DNA of 64,000 bases from Aminobacter aminovorans (GTDB lineage Bacteria > Pseudomonadota > Alphaproteobacteria > Rhizobiales > Rhizobiaceae), in the NCBI RefSeq assembly GCF_900445235.1, contig NZ_UFSM01000001.1, positions 2,805,501 through 2,869,500 on the forward strand, in the 5' to 3' direction. The notes under the pieces are model-generated. The model worked only from the letters and a program-made list of their open reading frames with translations, searched no databases and had not been told where the DNA came from. Both the position numbers and the translations under genes were made by a program. Each line of letters opens with the position of its first letter. Positions within the stretch are counted from its first letter, which is position 1. Positions 33,040-42,311 of the stretch are shown piece after piece.

Positions 33040-33729
33040 TCACGCGATCGAAATCTCGATCTCGCCGACGCCGTCGACACCGCCTGTCATGCGGTCTCCC
33101 GGCCTGACCGCGCCGACGCCCGCCGGCGTGCCGGTGTAGATCAGGTCGCCGGCCTTCAGTTCCATCGATTGACTGCAGATGGCGATCACTTCTGGGATCG
33201 ACCAGATCAGTTCAGAGAGGTCGCCCTGCTGCCTGGTTTCGCCATTGACGGCGAGCCAGACGCGGCCTTTGCCGGGGTGGCCGATTTCGGACACCGGTAC
33301 CAGCGGTCCGCAAGGTGCCGAGCGGTCGAAACCCTTGCCCCAGTCCCAGGGGCGGCCGAGTTTCTTGGCGGCGTCCTGCAGGTCGCGGCGGGTCAGGTCG
33401 ATGCCGACGCCATAGCCCCAGACGTGGTCGAGCGCGTCGGCCGCGGCGATGTTCGAACCGCCCTTGGCGATGGCGACGACAAGCTCGATCTCGTGGTGCA
33501 GGTCGCCGGTCAGTGGCGGGTAGGGGATCGTCGCACCGCTGTCGACGACGGAGTCGGCCGGCTTGCCGAAGAAGAACGGCGGCTCGCGATCGGGATCCCT
33601 TCCCATTTCGCGGGCGTGCGCTGCGTAGTTGCGGCCGACGCAGAAGATGCGCCGTACCGGAAACCGATCCGGCGATCCGGAAACGGCTACCGAAGCTGGC
33701 TCGGGCGGAGCGATGACGAAGTTGACCAA
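33040..33729 (-). CDS. Fumarylacetoacetate hydrolase-family protein
   Basis: This 229-residue protein has the FAH fold core: RIFCVGRNYAAHAREMG near the start, metal ligands in the HHEIELVVAI segment, and the end segment GDLIYTGTPAGVG. FAH-family members cleave or hydrate beta-diketo acids or decarboxylate oxaloacetate. The TTG at 33729 is preceded by GGGAGG (6-bp spacing), which decides the start; the frame is open far upstream without similarity. It is a single-gene unit, convergent with the MaoC gene. Confidence 0.85.
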   Translation of the reverse strand: MVNFVIAPPEPASVAVSGSPDRFPVRRIFCVGRNYAAHAREMGRDPDREPPFFFGKPADSVVDSGATIPYPPLTGDLHHEIELVVAIAKGGSNIAAADALDHVWGYGVGIDLTRRDLQDAAKKLGRPWDWGKGFDRSAPCGPLVPVSEIGHPGKGRVWLAVNGETRQQGDLSELIWSIPEVIAICSQSMELKAGDLIYTGTPAGVGAVRPGDRMTGGVDGVGEIEISIA

Positions 33730-33788
33730 GCAGGGCCTCCCGCAAATGTGATGACGGCTTTTGGCACGATCCGCGCGCGCATTCCACT

Positions 33789-33822
33789 TGCAATCTGCAG
33801 GCCGGCCACCTGCAATCTGCAG
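33789..33822. repeat. Two copies of TGCAATCTGCAG upstream of coxS
   Basis: The 12-bp unit occurs at 33789-33800 and 33811-33822, a period of 22 bp (about two helical turns), in the 294-bp gap between the FAH-family gene and coxS. A related TGCA-rich string follows near 33940. It may be a regulator site for either divergent gene. No coding sequence is seen in this gap. Confidence 0.5.
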
Positions 33823-34023
33823 CCAGGGAAGCGGCCGTTGCCGGTGCGTAGCAAGATGGCTCAAGTCGAAGCGGCTGCGATCAGGCGTCTTTTCTGCGCT
33901 GGCATGCACGCATTGCGTGTCTGGATCCAAAAAGGCGCTTGCAGCCTGCATTTGCACGGATAGGATTTGCGCACCTGACTGGTCGGGGTCTGCCTGGCCG
34001 GTCGCGGCAACATGGGAGGTTTC

Positions 34024-34524
34024 ATGTCGGATGTATCTTTGGTCGTGAATGGCCGAAAGGTCAGCGGCGCGGTGGAGGACCGCACGCTTCTCGTTCATTT
34101 CCTGCGTGAGCATTTGGGGCTGACCGGAACGCATGTCGGTTGCGATACGTCGCAATGCGGCGCCTGCGTCGTCCATGTCGACGGCAAGGCGATGAAGTCC
34201 TGCTCAATGCTTGCGGTACAGGCCTCGGGTTCGACTGTCACCACCATCGAAGGCCTCGCCGATGGCGCCGACCTTCATCCCGTCCAGGCGGCGTTCAAGG
34301 AACATCATGGCCTGCAGTGCGGCTTCTGCACGCCGGGCATGATCATGACGGCGACCGACATGATCCGCAGGCATCCCGAAGGCCTCGACGAGGCGACCGT
34401 GCGCGCGGAGCTCGAAGGCAACATCTGCCGCTGCACCGGTTACCACAACATCGTCAAGGCGATCCTCGCCGCTTCGAAAACGATGTCGAAGGCGTCCAAG
34501 AGCAAGGCGAAAAAGGCGGCATAG
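34024..34524 (+). CDS. coxS: 2Fe-2S subunit of a xanthine-oxidase-family molybdenum hydroxylase (CoxS)
   Basis: This 166-residue protein has the plant-type ferredoxin cluster ([10 protein letters not shown] with a later C) and the C-terminal helical cluster (CGFCTPGM and [10 protein letters not shown]). It carries electrons from the molybdenum centre to the FAD subunit. GGGAGG precedes the ATG at 34024; an ATG four codons upstream is less suited. It is first in an S-L-M gene order. The final 20 residues are Lys/Ser/Ala-rich and look disordered. Confidence 0.92.
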   Translation: MSDVSLVVNGRKVSGAVEDRTLLVHFLREHLGLTGTHVGCDTSQCGACVVHVDGKAMKSCSMLAVQASGSTVTTIEGLADGADLHPVQAAFKEHHGLQCGFCTPGMIMTATDMIRRHPEGLDEATVRAELEGNICRCTGYHNIVKAILAASKTMSKASKSKAKKAA

Positions 34525-34630
34525 GGACAGGGGAGCGCAGGGCGAGCAGGGACATGGTCCCTTACGCCGTCGCGGTCTGCCTCCATAGCCAGCATTCGCC
34601 ATCTGCTTTTTGAGTTCGGGAGGAACTGAA

Positions 34631-36982
34631 ATGGGAATCGAAGGCATCGGCGCGCGGGTTGCGCGCAAGGAAGACAAGAGGTTCATCACAGGCGCCGGAC
34701 GTTATGTCGACGACATGGTCGTGCCGGGCATGAAACACGCTGCATTCGTGCGCAGCCCGCACGCCCATGCCGACATCAAGAAGATCGAGACCAAAAAAGC
34801 CGAGGCGATGCCGGGTGTCATCGGCGTGCTGACCGGCAAGCAACTCAAGGCCGACGGCATCGGCAACCTGATCTGCGGCTGGATGATCCATTCCAAGGAT
34901 GGTTCGCCGATGAAGATGGGGGCGTGGTCGCCACTGGCGGTCGACCGGGTGCGCTATGTCGGTGATGCCGTCGTCGTGGTGGTGGCCGACACCAAGGGCC
35001 AGGCGCGCGACGCCGCCGAAGCTGTCGAGATCACCTACAAGGAACGCAAGTCGGTTGCCGACGCGGTCGATGCGCTCGCCAAGGGCGCGCCGCAGCTTCA
35101 TCCCGAAGCCGACGGCAACCTGATCTTCGACTGGGGCATCGGCGACGAAGCTGCGACCGACGCCGCCCTGAAGTCGGCGGCCCACATCACCCGCCTCGAC
35201 ATCGTCAACAACCGGCTGGTTCCGAATGCGATGGAGCCGCGCGCGGCCCTTGGCCACTACGATAAGGCCGAGGACCACTACACCTGCTGGACGACCTCGC
35301 AGAACCCGCATGTCGCCCGGCTGGTCATGAGCGCGTTCTACAATGTCGCGCCGGAAAACAAGCTGCGTGTCATCGCCCCGGACGTCGGCGGCGGCTTCGG
35401 CTCGAAGATCTACATCTATCCCGAGGAAATCGTCTGCCTGTGGGCCTCGAAACGGACCGGCGTGCCGGTCAAGTGGGTGGCCGACCGCACCGAGAGTTTC
35501 CTGACCGACGCCCATGGCCGCGACCACCACACCACGGTCGAGATGGGTTTCGACAAGAACAACAAGATCGTCGGGCTGAAGGTCGACACCATCGCCAATC
35601 TTGGCGCCTACATGTCGCTGTTTTCCTCGGCGACGCCGACCTATCTTTATGCCACGCTGCTGTCGGGTCAGTACGACATCCCGGCGATCTACGGCAATGT
35701 GCGCACCGTCTACACCAACACCGCACCGGTCGATGCCTATCGCGGCGCTGGGCGGCCGGAGGCGACCTTCGTGCTCGAGCGCACGATGGAGATCGCCGCG
35801 CGTGAGCTTGGCGTTTCGCCCGCCGAACTGCGGCGGACGAATTTCATCACCAAGTTCCCGCACCAGACGCCTGTCATCATGTGCTACGACGCCGGCGATT
35901 ATGGCGCGTCGCTCGATGCGGCGATGAAGCAGGCCGACTATGCCGGCTTTGCCAAGCGCAAGACGGCTGCGGCCAAGAAGGGCAAGCTGCGCGGCATCGG
36001 CATGAGCTGCTACATCGAGGCCTGCGGCATTGCGCCGTCGGCAGCGGTGGGGTCGCTCGGCGCAGGTGTCGGCCTGTGGGAATCCGCTGAGGTGCGGGTC
36101 AATGCCGTCGGAACCATCGAGGTGCTGACCGGCTCGCACAGCCATGGCCAGGGCCATGAGACGACCTTCGCCCAGCTCGTCAACTCACGCTTCGGCGTGC
36201 CGATCGACAGCGTCTCCATCGTTCATGGCGACACCGACAAGGTGCAGATGGGCATGGGCACCTATGGCTCGCGCTCGGGCGCCGTCGGCATGTCGGCGAT
36301 CGTCAAGGCGCTCGACAAGGTCGAGGCCAAGGCCAAGAAGATCGCCGCACACCTGCTCGAGGCCGACGAAGGTGACATCGTCATCGAGAACGGCCAGCTC
36401 AAGGTGGCCGGCACCGACAAGAACGTGCCGTGGTTCCAGATGGCGCTGGCCGCCTATACCGCACACAACCTGCCGCAAGGCATGGAGCCGGGCCTGAAGG
36501 AGACGGCATTCTACGATCCGTCGAACTTCACCTTCCCGGCCGGCTGCTACATCTGCGAGGTGGAGATCGATCCCGAGACGGGGAAGACCGACATCGTCCA
36601 GTTCGTCGCCGCCGACGATTTCGGCAACATCATCAATCCGATGATCGTCGAAGGGCAGGTGCATGGCGGCATCGCCCAGGGCGTCGGCCAGGCGCTGCTG
36701 GAAGGCGCTGTCTATGACGCCAGCGGCCAGCTTCTGACGGCAAGCTACATGGACTACACCATGCCGCGTGCCGACGATCTGCCGTCATTTCAGATATCGA
36801 CGTCGAACACGCCCTGTCCGAGCAATCCGCTCGGCATCAAGGGCTGCGGCGAGGCCGGCGCCATCGGTTCGCCGCCGGCGGTCATCAACGCCATAACCGA
36901 TGCGCTCGGCCACGACAACCTGACCATGCCGGCGACGCCGGGCAAAGTCTGGGCCGCATTGCGCGCCGGCACGAAGCACTGA
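34631..36982 (+). CDS. coxL: Form II CoxL-type molybdenum hydroxylase large subunit
   Basis: This 783-residue protein holds the molybdenum-MCD cofactor domains of the xanthine oxidase family. The active-site loop reads AYRGAGR (369-375), the signature of form II CoxL proteins; true CO dehydrogenase has AYXCSFR. The enzyme therefore probably hydroxylates an unknown organic compound, and CO oxidation should not be assumed. The start has GGGAGGAAC upstream. The gene order S-L-M is also the form II order. The 106-bp gap before it contains nothing recognisable. Confidence 0.9.
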   Translation: MGIEGIGARVARKEDKRFITGAGRYVDDMVVPGMKHAAFVRSPHAHADIKKIETKKAEAMPGVIGVLTGKQLKADGIGNLICGWMIHSKDGSPMKMGAWSPLAVDRVRYVGDAVVVVVADTKGQARDAAEAVEITYKERKSVADAVDALAKGAPQLHPEADGNLIFDWGIGDEAATDAALKSAAHITRLDIVNNRLVPNAMEPRAALGHYDKAEDHYTCWTTSQNPHVARLVMSAFYNVAPENKLRVIAPDVGGGFGSKIYIYPEEIVCLWASKRTGVPVKWVADRTESFLTDAHGRDHHTTVEMGFDKNNKIVGLKVDTIANLGAYMSLFSSATPTYLYATLLSGQYDIPAIYGNVRTVYTNTAPVDAYRGAGRPEATFVLERTMEIAARELGVSPAELRRTNFITKFPHQTPVIMCYDAGDYGASLDAAMKQADYAGFAKRKTAAAKKGKLRGIGMSCYIEACGIAPSAAVGSLGAGVGLWESAEVRVNAVGTIEVLTGSHSHGQGHETTFAQLVNSRFGVPIDSVSIVHGDTDKVQMGMGTYGSRSGAVGMSAIVKALDKVEAKAKKIAAHLLEADEGDIVIENGQLKVAGTDKNVPWFQMALAAYTAHNLPQGMEPGLKETAFYDPSNFTFPAGCYICEVEIDPETGKTDIVQFVAADDFGNIINPMIVEGQVHGGIAQGVGQALLEGAVYDASGQLLTASYMDYTMPRADDLPSFQISTSNTPCPSNPLGIKGCGEAGAIGSPPAVINAITDALGHDNLTMPATPGKVWAALRAGTKH

Positions 36983-36994
36983 GGAGGACGCACC

Positions 36995-37792
36995 ATGTAT
37001 TCCGTCAACTATCATCGCGCCACCTCGGTCGCGGACGCCGCCAAGAAGATCAAGAGCGGTGACGCTAAATATCTCGCCGGCGGCATGACGCTGATCCCGG
37101 CGATGAAGACACGGCTCGCAGCCCCCTCGGACCTGGTCGACCTGAACCACATCGCCGACCTCAAGGGCATCAAGGTCTCGGGCAAGAACGTCACCATCGG
37201 TGCGGCGACGACGCATTTCGACGTCGCCAATGACGAGAAGCTGAAAAAGATCTGCCTGGCCTTGTCGCATCTCGCCAGCCACATCGGCGATCCCGCCGTC
37301 CGGCATCGCGGCACCATCGGCGGCTCGGTCGCCAACAACGATCCGGCGGCCGACTACCCCTCGGCGCTGCTGGCGCTGGGGGCTACCGTCGTCACCAACA
37401 AGCGTCAGATCGCCGCCGACAAGTTCTTCAAGGGCCTGTTCGAAACAGCACTCAAGGACGACGAGATCGTCACCGCAGTGACCTTCACGGCGCCGGCCAG
37501 GTCGGGCTATGCCAAGTTCCCGAACCCGGCGTCGCGTTATGCCATGACCGGCGTATTCGTGACCAAGGGCAAGGATGGCGTGCGCGCGGCGGTCACCGGG
37601 GCAGGCGACGATGGCGTGTTCCGCTCCAAGGAGATCGAGGCGGCGCTGACCAGGAAGTTCGAGGCATCGGCGCTGGAAGGGGTGACGGTTCCATCAGGCA
37701 GCCTGATGGGTGACATCCATGCCACGCCGGAGTATCGCGCCAATCTGGTGGTGGTGATGGCCAAACGTGCGGTCATGGCCGCCAACGCCTGA
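36995..37792 (+). CDS. coxM: FAD-binding medium subunit of the molybdenum hydroxylase (CoxM)
   Basis: This 265-residue protein has the two FAD-binding motifs of Cox[12 protein letters not shown] (about residues 28-38) and [18 protein letters not shown] (about residues 106-123). It accepts electrons from the 2Fe-2S subunit. It follows coxL after 12 bp, with GAGGAGG before its ATG, and ends the operon before a good terminator. Confidence 0.92.
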   Translation: MYSVNYHRATSVADAAKKIKSGDAKYLAGGMTLIPAMKTRLAAPSDLVDLNHIADLKGIKVSGKNVTIGAATTHFDVANDEKLKKICLALSHLASHIGDPAVRHRGTIGGSVANNDPAADYPSALLALGATVVTNKRQIAADKFFKGLFETALKDDEIVTAVTFTAPARSGYAKFPNPASRYAMTGVFVTKGKDGVRAAVTGAGDDGVFRSKEIEAALTRKFEASALEGVTVPSGSLMGDIHATPEYRANLVVVMAKRAVMAANA

Positions 37793-37814
37793 GGCCAGCA
37801 AACGCAAAGTGCAG

Positions 37815-37837
37815 AGAGGGGCCTCCGGGCCCCTTTT
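37815..37837 (+). terminator. Intrinsic terminator of the coxSLM operon
   Basis: A GGGGCC / GGCCCC stem with a 4-nt loop is followed by TTTT, 23 bp after coxM and just before the VOC gene. The VOC gene start lies 23 bp further on, so read-through may supply it. Confidence 0.75.
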
Positions 37838-37859
37838 GGCGTCAGAAAGGAAACAAGAC

Positions 37860-38213
37860 ATGGCCGTTCGTCGCATCGTCGCCAATCTCCACGCAGCCGA
37901 GCCCAGGGCAGCCCAAGCATTCTACGGCGACCTGCTCGGGCTCGACATTCTCATGGATCACGGCTGGATCCTGACCTTCGGCACCGGCGGTATGATGACA
38001 CCGCAGCTCGGCGTTGCCAGCGAGGGTGGGGCGGGTACGCCGGTACCGCTGCTTTCGATCGAGGTCGACAATGTCGATGAGCTCTATGACAGGGTGAAGG
38101 CCGCACGCCTTGAGATCGTCTACGATCTTGCCGATGAGCCCTGGGGCGTCAGGCGGTTTTTTGTCCGCGACCCGTTCGGCAACATCGTCAACATCCTCGA
38201 ACACCGGGCATAG
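37860..38213 (+). CDS. VOC-superfamily glyoxalase/dioxygenase-like protein
   Basis: This 117-residue single VOC domain begins RRIVANLHAAEPRAAQAFYGDLLGL and ends VRRFFVRDPFGNIVNILEH, both typical for glyoxalase-like proteins. The ribosome site is AAAGGA before the ATG at 37860. The substrate is unknown. It sits between the cox operon terminator and the lactate dehydrogenase-type gene, so it may be separate from both. Confidence 0.8.
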   Translation: MAVRRIVANLHAAEPRAAQAFYGDLLGLDILMDHGWILTFGTGGMMTPQLGVASEGGAGTPVPLLSIEVDNVDELYDRVKAARLEIVYDLADEPWGVRRFFVRDPFGNIVNILEHRA

Positions 38214-38321
38214 AACGAAAGTCTGCGATTTCCGGACAGACATCTTGCCGGTCAGGCCTTGGCATCGGTCGCGAAGGCGGCTTACATGCCGCCGGTCATC
38301 AGCATCCTGGAGCATAGTGGA

Positions 38322-39464
38322 ATGGCGCGTCCGATTACCTCGATCGCCGATCTTCGAGCCATCGCCAAGCGCCGGGTGCCGCGCATGTTCTACGACTATT
38401 GCGATTCCGGCTCCTGGACCGAGAGCACCTATCGCGAGAATGAGAGCGACTTCGTGCCGATCAAGCTGCGCCAGCGCGTTGCCGTCGACATGCGTGACCG
38501 TATGCTTGAAACGACGATGGCCGGCGAGACGGTGTCGATGCCGGTGGCGATCGCGCCGACCGGCCTGACCGGCATGCAGCATGCCGACGGCGAGATCCAC
38601 GGCGCGCGGGCTGCCGAGAAGGCCGGCATTCCGTTCACGCTGTCGACGATGAGCATCTGCTCGATCGAAGACATCGCCGAAAACACGTCGAAGCCGTTCT
38701 GGTTCCAGCTCTATGTGATGCGCGACCGCGAGTTCGTCTCCAATCTCATCCGCCGCGCCAAGGCTGCCGGATGCTCGGCCCTGGTGCTGACGCTCGACCT
38801 GCAGATTCTCGGCCAGCGCCACAAGGACATCGTCAACGGCCTGTCGACGCCGCCGCGCATGACGGTGTCCAATATCATCAACCTGGCGACCAAGCCGCGC
38901 TGGTGCCTCAACATGCTGCGCACCAACCGGCGCACCTTCCGCAACATCGCTGGCCACGCCAAGGGCGTCACCGATCTGCGCTCGCTGTCGTCATGGACCG
39001 CCGAACAGTTCGACCCGGCGCTCAGCTGGGACGACGTGAAGTGGATCAAGGACCAGTGGGGCGGCAAGCTGATCCTCAAAGGAATCCTCGATGCTGAGGA
39101 CGCCGAGAAGGCCGTGGCAAGCGGCGCCGACGCGCTGATTGTCTCCAATCATGGTGGCCGTCAGCTCGACGGCGCGATTTCCTCGATCTCGGCGCTGCCC
39201 GGCATTGTCGACGCGGTCGGCGACCGCATCGAGGTGCTGATGGATGGCGGTATCCGCTCCGGCCAGGACGTGCTCAAGGCCGTGGCCCTTGGCGCCAAGG
39301 GCGTGTTCATCGGCCGCTCGTTCCTCTATGGCCTCGGCGCCGGCGGCGAGGCGGGCGTGACCGCGTGCCTCGACATCATCCGCAAGGAGCTCGATATCAC
39401 CATGGCCTTCTGCGGCCTGCGCGACATCAAGGACGTCGACAGCCGCATCATCGCCCGGCGCTGA
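38322..39464 (+). CDS. lldD: FMN-dependent alpha-hydroxy acid oxidase / L-lactate dehydrogenase-type
   Basis: This 380-residue flavoenzyme has the catalytic His in SNHGGRQLD (H277) and the FMN-binding end GGIRSGQDVLKA followed by GAKGVFIGR. The N-terminal LRAIAKRRVPRMFYDYCDSG is typical of LldD. It would oxidise L-lactate or another 2-hydroxy acid at the membrane. The ATG at 38322 has GGAG 9 bp upstream; longer starts lack a site. Related members act on mandelate or glycolate, so the substrate is not certain. Confidence 0.85.
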   Translation: MARPITSIADLRAIAKRRVPRMFYDYCDSGSWTESTYRENESDFVPIKLRQRVAVDMRDRMLETTMAGETVSMPVAIAPTGLTGMQHADGEIHGARAAEKAGIPFTLSTMSICSIEDIAENTSKPFWFQLYVMRDREFVSNLIRRAKAAGCSALVLTLDLQILGQRHKDIVNGLSTPPRMTVSNIINLATKPRWCLNMLRTNRRTFRNIAGHAKGVTDLRSLSSWTAEQFDPALSWDDVKWIKDQWGGKLILKGILDAEDAEKAVASGADALIVSNHGGRQLDGAISSISALPGIVDAVGDRIEVLMDGGIRSGQDVLKAVALGAKGVFIGRSFLYGLGAGGEAGVTACLDIIRKELDITMAFCGLRDIKDVDSRIIARR

Positions 39465-39835
39465 GGATCCCGGCGGCACCAGCCCCGTCGACGCGCGAGC
39501 CGCGCCCTTGAGCGTCGTCGTCAATTCCATGAAGCGGACGTCGATGTTCCGACCACCCCAGGCTGGCCTTGTGTCGCGGAAGGTTCGAACCTCGGCGCTG
39601 CCATGCTTCTGAAGGAGGCAGACAGGCCTGGGCTTTCCCAAAGCTTCGGCGCACGGCATGTTGCGCCGGCGCCGGAGGGCCTGCACCGGCGTGGGTTCAG
39701 GCCTGCCACCGATGCGCTGCGACTGAGCGATGCCGAGGAAGGTCGCGCGGCTGCCGGGTCGGAGGCTGGGTTTTGCCGCGTGCATGGACAAGGAGGTTCT
39801 CGGATGATTGCGGCCTCGCGCATATGCTCGGCTGA
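39465..39835. other. 371-bp region without a recognisable gene
   Basis: A short plus-strand frame of 78 codons (39603-39839) overlaps the next gene start by 4 bp but has no recognised domain and no clear ribosome site. No terminator with a T-tract was found after lldD. The region may hold the promoter of the DUF454 gene. Confidence 0.5.
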
Positions 39836-40309
39836 ATGAAGCCGCTGCTTCACCGGGCCGCCGGCAGGGCGGCATTGAAGGCGAAACGCGTCGGGCTGAT
39901 CGCGCTTGGCACCCTCATGCTCGTCCTCGGCATCGTCGGCGCCTTCCTGCCGGTCATGCCGACGACGATCTTCCTGATCCTGGCGGCCTGGTGCTTCGGG
40001 CGTTCGTCGCCGCGCATCGAGGCGTGGATGCTCAACCATCCCCGCTTCGGCCCGACCCTGCGCGACTGGCGGCAATATGGGGCCGTGCCGCGCAAGGCCA
40101 AGATCCTTGCCTTGCTGGGCATGGCATCGGGCTATGGCCTGTTCCTTGTCGGCACCAGGCCTGCGCCGCCGTTGGCTGTCGTGGTTGCCACATGCATCGT
40201 GGCGGCCGCCATCTATGTCGCCACGCGACCCGAACGGAATGGCGCGGATGACCCCGCCGATGGCACTGAAGCGTCGCCCCGGCCGGCGCGGCAGAACGAA
40301 GATGTCTGA
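39836..40309 (+). CDS. DUF454 (YbaN-family) inner membrane protein
   Basis: This 157-residue protein has four hydrophobic segments and the family signature GIVGAFLPVMPTTIFLILAAWCF with SSPRIEAWMLNHPRFG after the first pair. Function is unknown for the family. The C-terminal 25 residues are polar and probably disordered. It is preceded by about 370 bp of non-coding sequence and followed by a more AT-rich region, so it marks the right end of the ordinary chromosomal stretch. Confidence 0.85.
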   Translation: MKPLLHRAAGRAALKAKRVGLIALGTLMLVLGIVGAFLPVMPTTIFLILAAWCFGRSSPRIEAWMLNHPRFGPTLRDWRQYGAVPRKAKILALLGMASGYGLFLVGTRPAPPLAVVVATCIVAAAIYVATRPERNGADDPADGTEASPRPARQNEDV

Positions 40310-40588
40310 GCCCGGAACTGAACGGGGCCGGCTCTTGGCACGCTCAGGTCGCGCCGGCCGGGTACGGCTGCAACTGCTGAATCTTGCGAAATCCACCGAT
40401 GTCGCCGTGAGGCACAAGACTGGTTGTCCTCCAGCGCATCTCCCGGCGAAGTTTCGAAGGAATAATGAACTACGCAATGGCGAAACCCAGGACATATCGA
40501 TCTGAGCGGATCGCAATTGCATCGAGCAAATATCTTCCGCAGTCCCCTTTGGCTCGACTGCTTGCTTCTGTTTTGGAAAACTACCGTC

Positions 40589-41221
40589 CTAGCCGGTCGC
40601 TTCGGGCGGCGCTTCATTTTTCCAGCCGGCGAGCTCCGGTAGGTCATCAAGCCAACTTTTCTCCGACATCGAGGCATCTCCGGTCTGCGGTGCAGCCTCA
40701 GCGGCGTTCTGAATGAGCCAGTCCACCCACTTCCGATAGGCAGCCTGGTTGAGTTGGGGCGGCAACACCTTGGCCTTGGCCAGCATGCGTTTGCGGAAAC
40801 TGACTTGCCGGCGAAGTTTGGTCGTCGTGAACTTGATCGACTTGCCTTGGTATTCAACCGTCCAGCGCCCATCCCCATGGCTGGCGAGCCTGTCAATGGC
40901 GAAATCGACATCGACCGGCCTGTCCCGCCAGGGAAGCTCGATGGCCTTCTTTCTCAGGTCGATAGCCCATCGCCGGTAGTCGGCGCCGGCACGCTGGGGC
41001 GGCAGTACACCAGCTTGTTCGAGTATCTTCCTTCGGAAGGTAGGCTGCTTCTTGATCTGGCCCGTCGTCAGTTCGATGCGATGCCCCCGGAATTCGACGT
41101 GCCACCGGATCCTCCCGTTGCCGAAATACTTTACCAGCCTGTCGATGACGAACTCGTCATCGCTAGGCGTCGCGCATCCCTGCTTGATGCTCTCGAAAAT
41201 GTACTGACTATCGGTGGGCAT
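40589..41221 (-). CDS. Unknown protein made of two copies of one domain (210 aa)
   Basis: Residues 22-92 and 105-173 align to each other: both contain IDRL, a RW-x-VE strand pair, TT followed by basic residues, FR(R/K) and a VLPPQ turn, then YR-x-W and a closing helix. The C-terminal 35 residues are acidic and Pro-rich. There is no signal peptide or membrane segment. The AT-rich 180-bp leader and the patatin remnant next to it suggest acquired DNA. The domain is loosely reminiscent of small domains in mobile-element primase/helicase proteins (low confidence). GAGG precedes the ATG. Confidence 0.7.
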   Translation of the reverse strand: MPTDSQYIFESIKQGCATPSDDEFVIDRLVKYFGNGRIRWHVEFRGHRIELTTGQIKKQPTFRRKILEQAGVLPPQRAGADYRRWAIDLRKKAIELPWRDRPVDVDFAIDRLASHGDGRWTVEYQGKSIKFTTTKLRRQVSFRKRMLAKAKVLPPQLNQAAYRKWVDWLIQNAAEAAPQTGDASMSEKSWLDDLPELAGWKNEAPPEATG

Positions 41222-41402
41222 GACGTGGCCTCGTGCAGGACCTTTCGGTGGCTTAGAGATCTAGAAGATATAGGACCAATTTCCCAATTTTATCATGATC
41301 TTTGTTGTGGATTTGTTGGCTAGCGTTCGTGAATTAATTTTGAATTTTGTGCCTCGCACACGCCTTTTGCTGCTATTGCCGTCGCAAAAGTCGTTTCTAA
41401 GC

Positions 41403-42140
41403 TTATGGGAATTTAACTCGCGGTCCGCAATATCCTTCATAGGCCGGCCGCGGTGTATGAAAGAACGCGGCGAGACTTTCCTCGCTGTCGGTGACGATTT
41501 TCTCCGCCGTGGCTGGCAGCTGTGAGAAGGCGCGGGCAAAATCGTCAAGTTCGATGGGGTTGTCCTTCATGGCGGGGCCATCAAGTCGGAGCAGCCGGTC
41601 CCGGCCGATCAACAGTCCGGCTTGCCCCAAGGCATTCTGGCTTTGCAGCCGCATGGAGGCCGCAGCCTATCTTGGCCTTGGGTAAAGGCGAAGTCCCGTT
41701 CAACACAGCCAAGACAAAGGATGCCGACGTGATGGCGGCCAATCTCGTAGCAGGCGAGCGCGTCCACAAGCAGGGTCATGACAGGGTTGTTCGCCCAGAC
41801 GCCGCCATCGGCAAATTGGTGGTCGTCGTTCTCAGAGGCTGAGAAGAGGGTTGGTGCGGCTGCGGTGGCCAGCGCGACATCGACCATCTTCTCTGGCCAG
41901 TCCAGCTTGTAAGCGGGGAGGTGCGGCGTCTTGAACAATGTCACTTCGTTGAATTCGTCGAAAGCGGGCATGACCAATCGCCGCTCGGCGTCGCCGACAC
42001 CTTCACGAAACGTCTCTGTTGAGGGCGCTGCTCGTGATCTGCGGCTGTGTTGCGGTTGGGGAAGAGGATCGCCTGGGACAAGGCCCGATATCTTTCGTGG
42101 CGAACTCGGCTTCGCAGAGCATATCCAGGCCGTTCTGCGA
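41403..42140 (-). pseudogene. Remnant of a patatin-like phospholipase (CapV-like)
   Basis: The minus strand encodes the C-terminal half of a patatin-family protein, including RRLVMPAFDEF, FKTPHLPAYK, KMVDVALATAAAPTLF and the catalytic Asp motif FADGGVWANNP. At about 41650-41690 the frame shifts by one and continues as LQSQNALGQAGLLIGRDRLLRLDG to a stop at 41403. The N-terminal part with the glycine-rich loop and GxSxG serine is absent. The surviving part resembles CapV effectors of CBASS anti-phage systems more than plant patatins, but no cyclase gene remains nearby. Confidence 0.75.
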
Positions 42141-42311
42141 TGGATGATGTGGAAGGGATGAGGCAACCGACGCGCAGTCGGGCAGTGGCTGAATGTCTGA
42201 ATGCGCCCCAATTCGCGCCGTTCATGGCTGTTGTCGACGATCCGGGCAGGCGCCATTCCTTCTGCGTGGTAAATTGATGGCCCTGCCACGCCCATGAGCT
42301 GGAGCTTCCCC

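Noticed and set aside
34562..36157. Minus-strand open frame of 531 codons
   Set aside because: It is antisense to coxL and shows the same shadow composition.
34631..36982. True aerobic CO dehydrogenase
   Set aside because: The active-site loop is AYRGAGR, not AYXCSFR, and accessory cox genes are absent.
39603..39839. 78-codon plus-strand frame before the DUF454 gene
   Set aside because: The 4-bp overlap with the next start is suggestive, but there is no ribosome site and the peptide shows no recognisable features.
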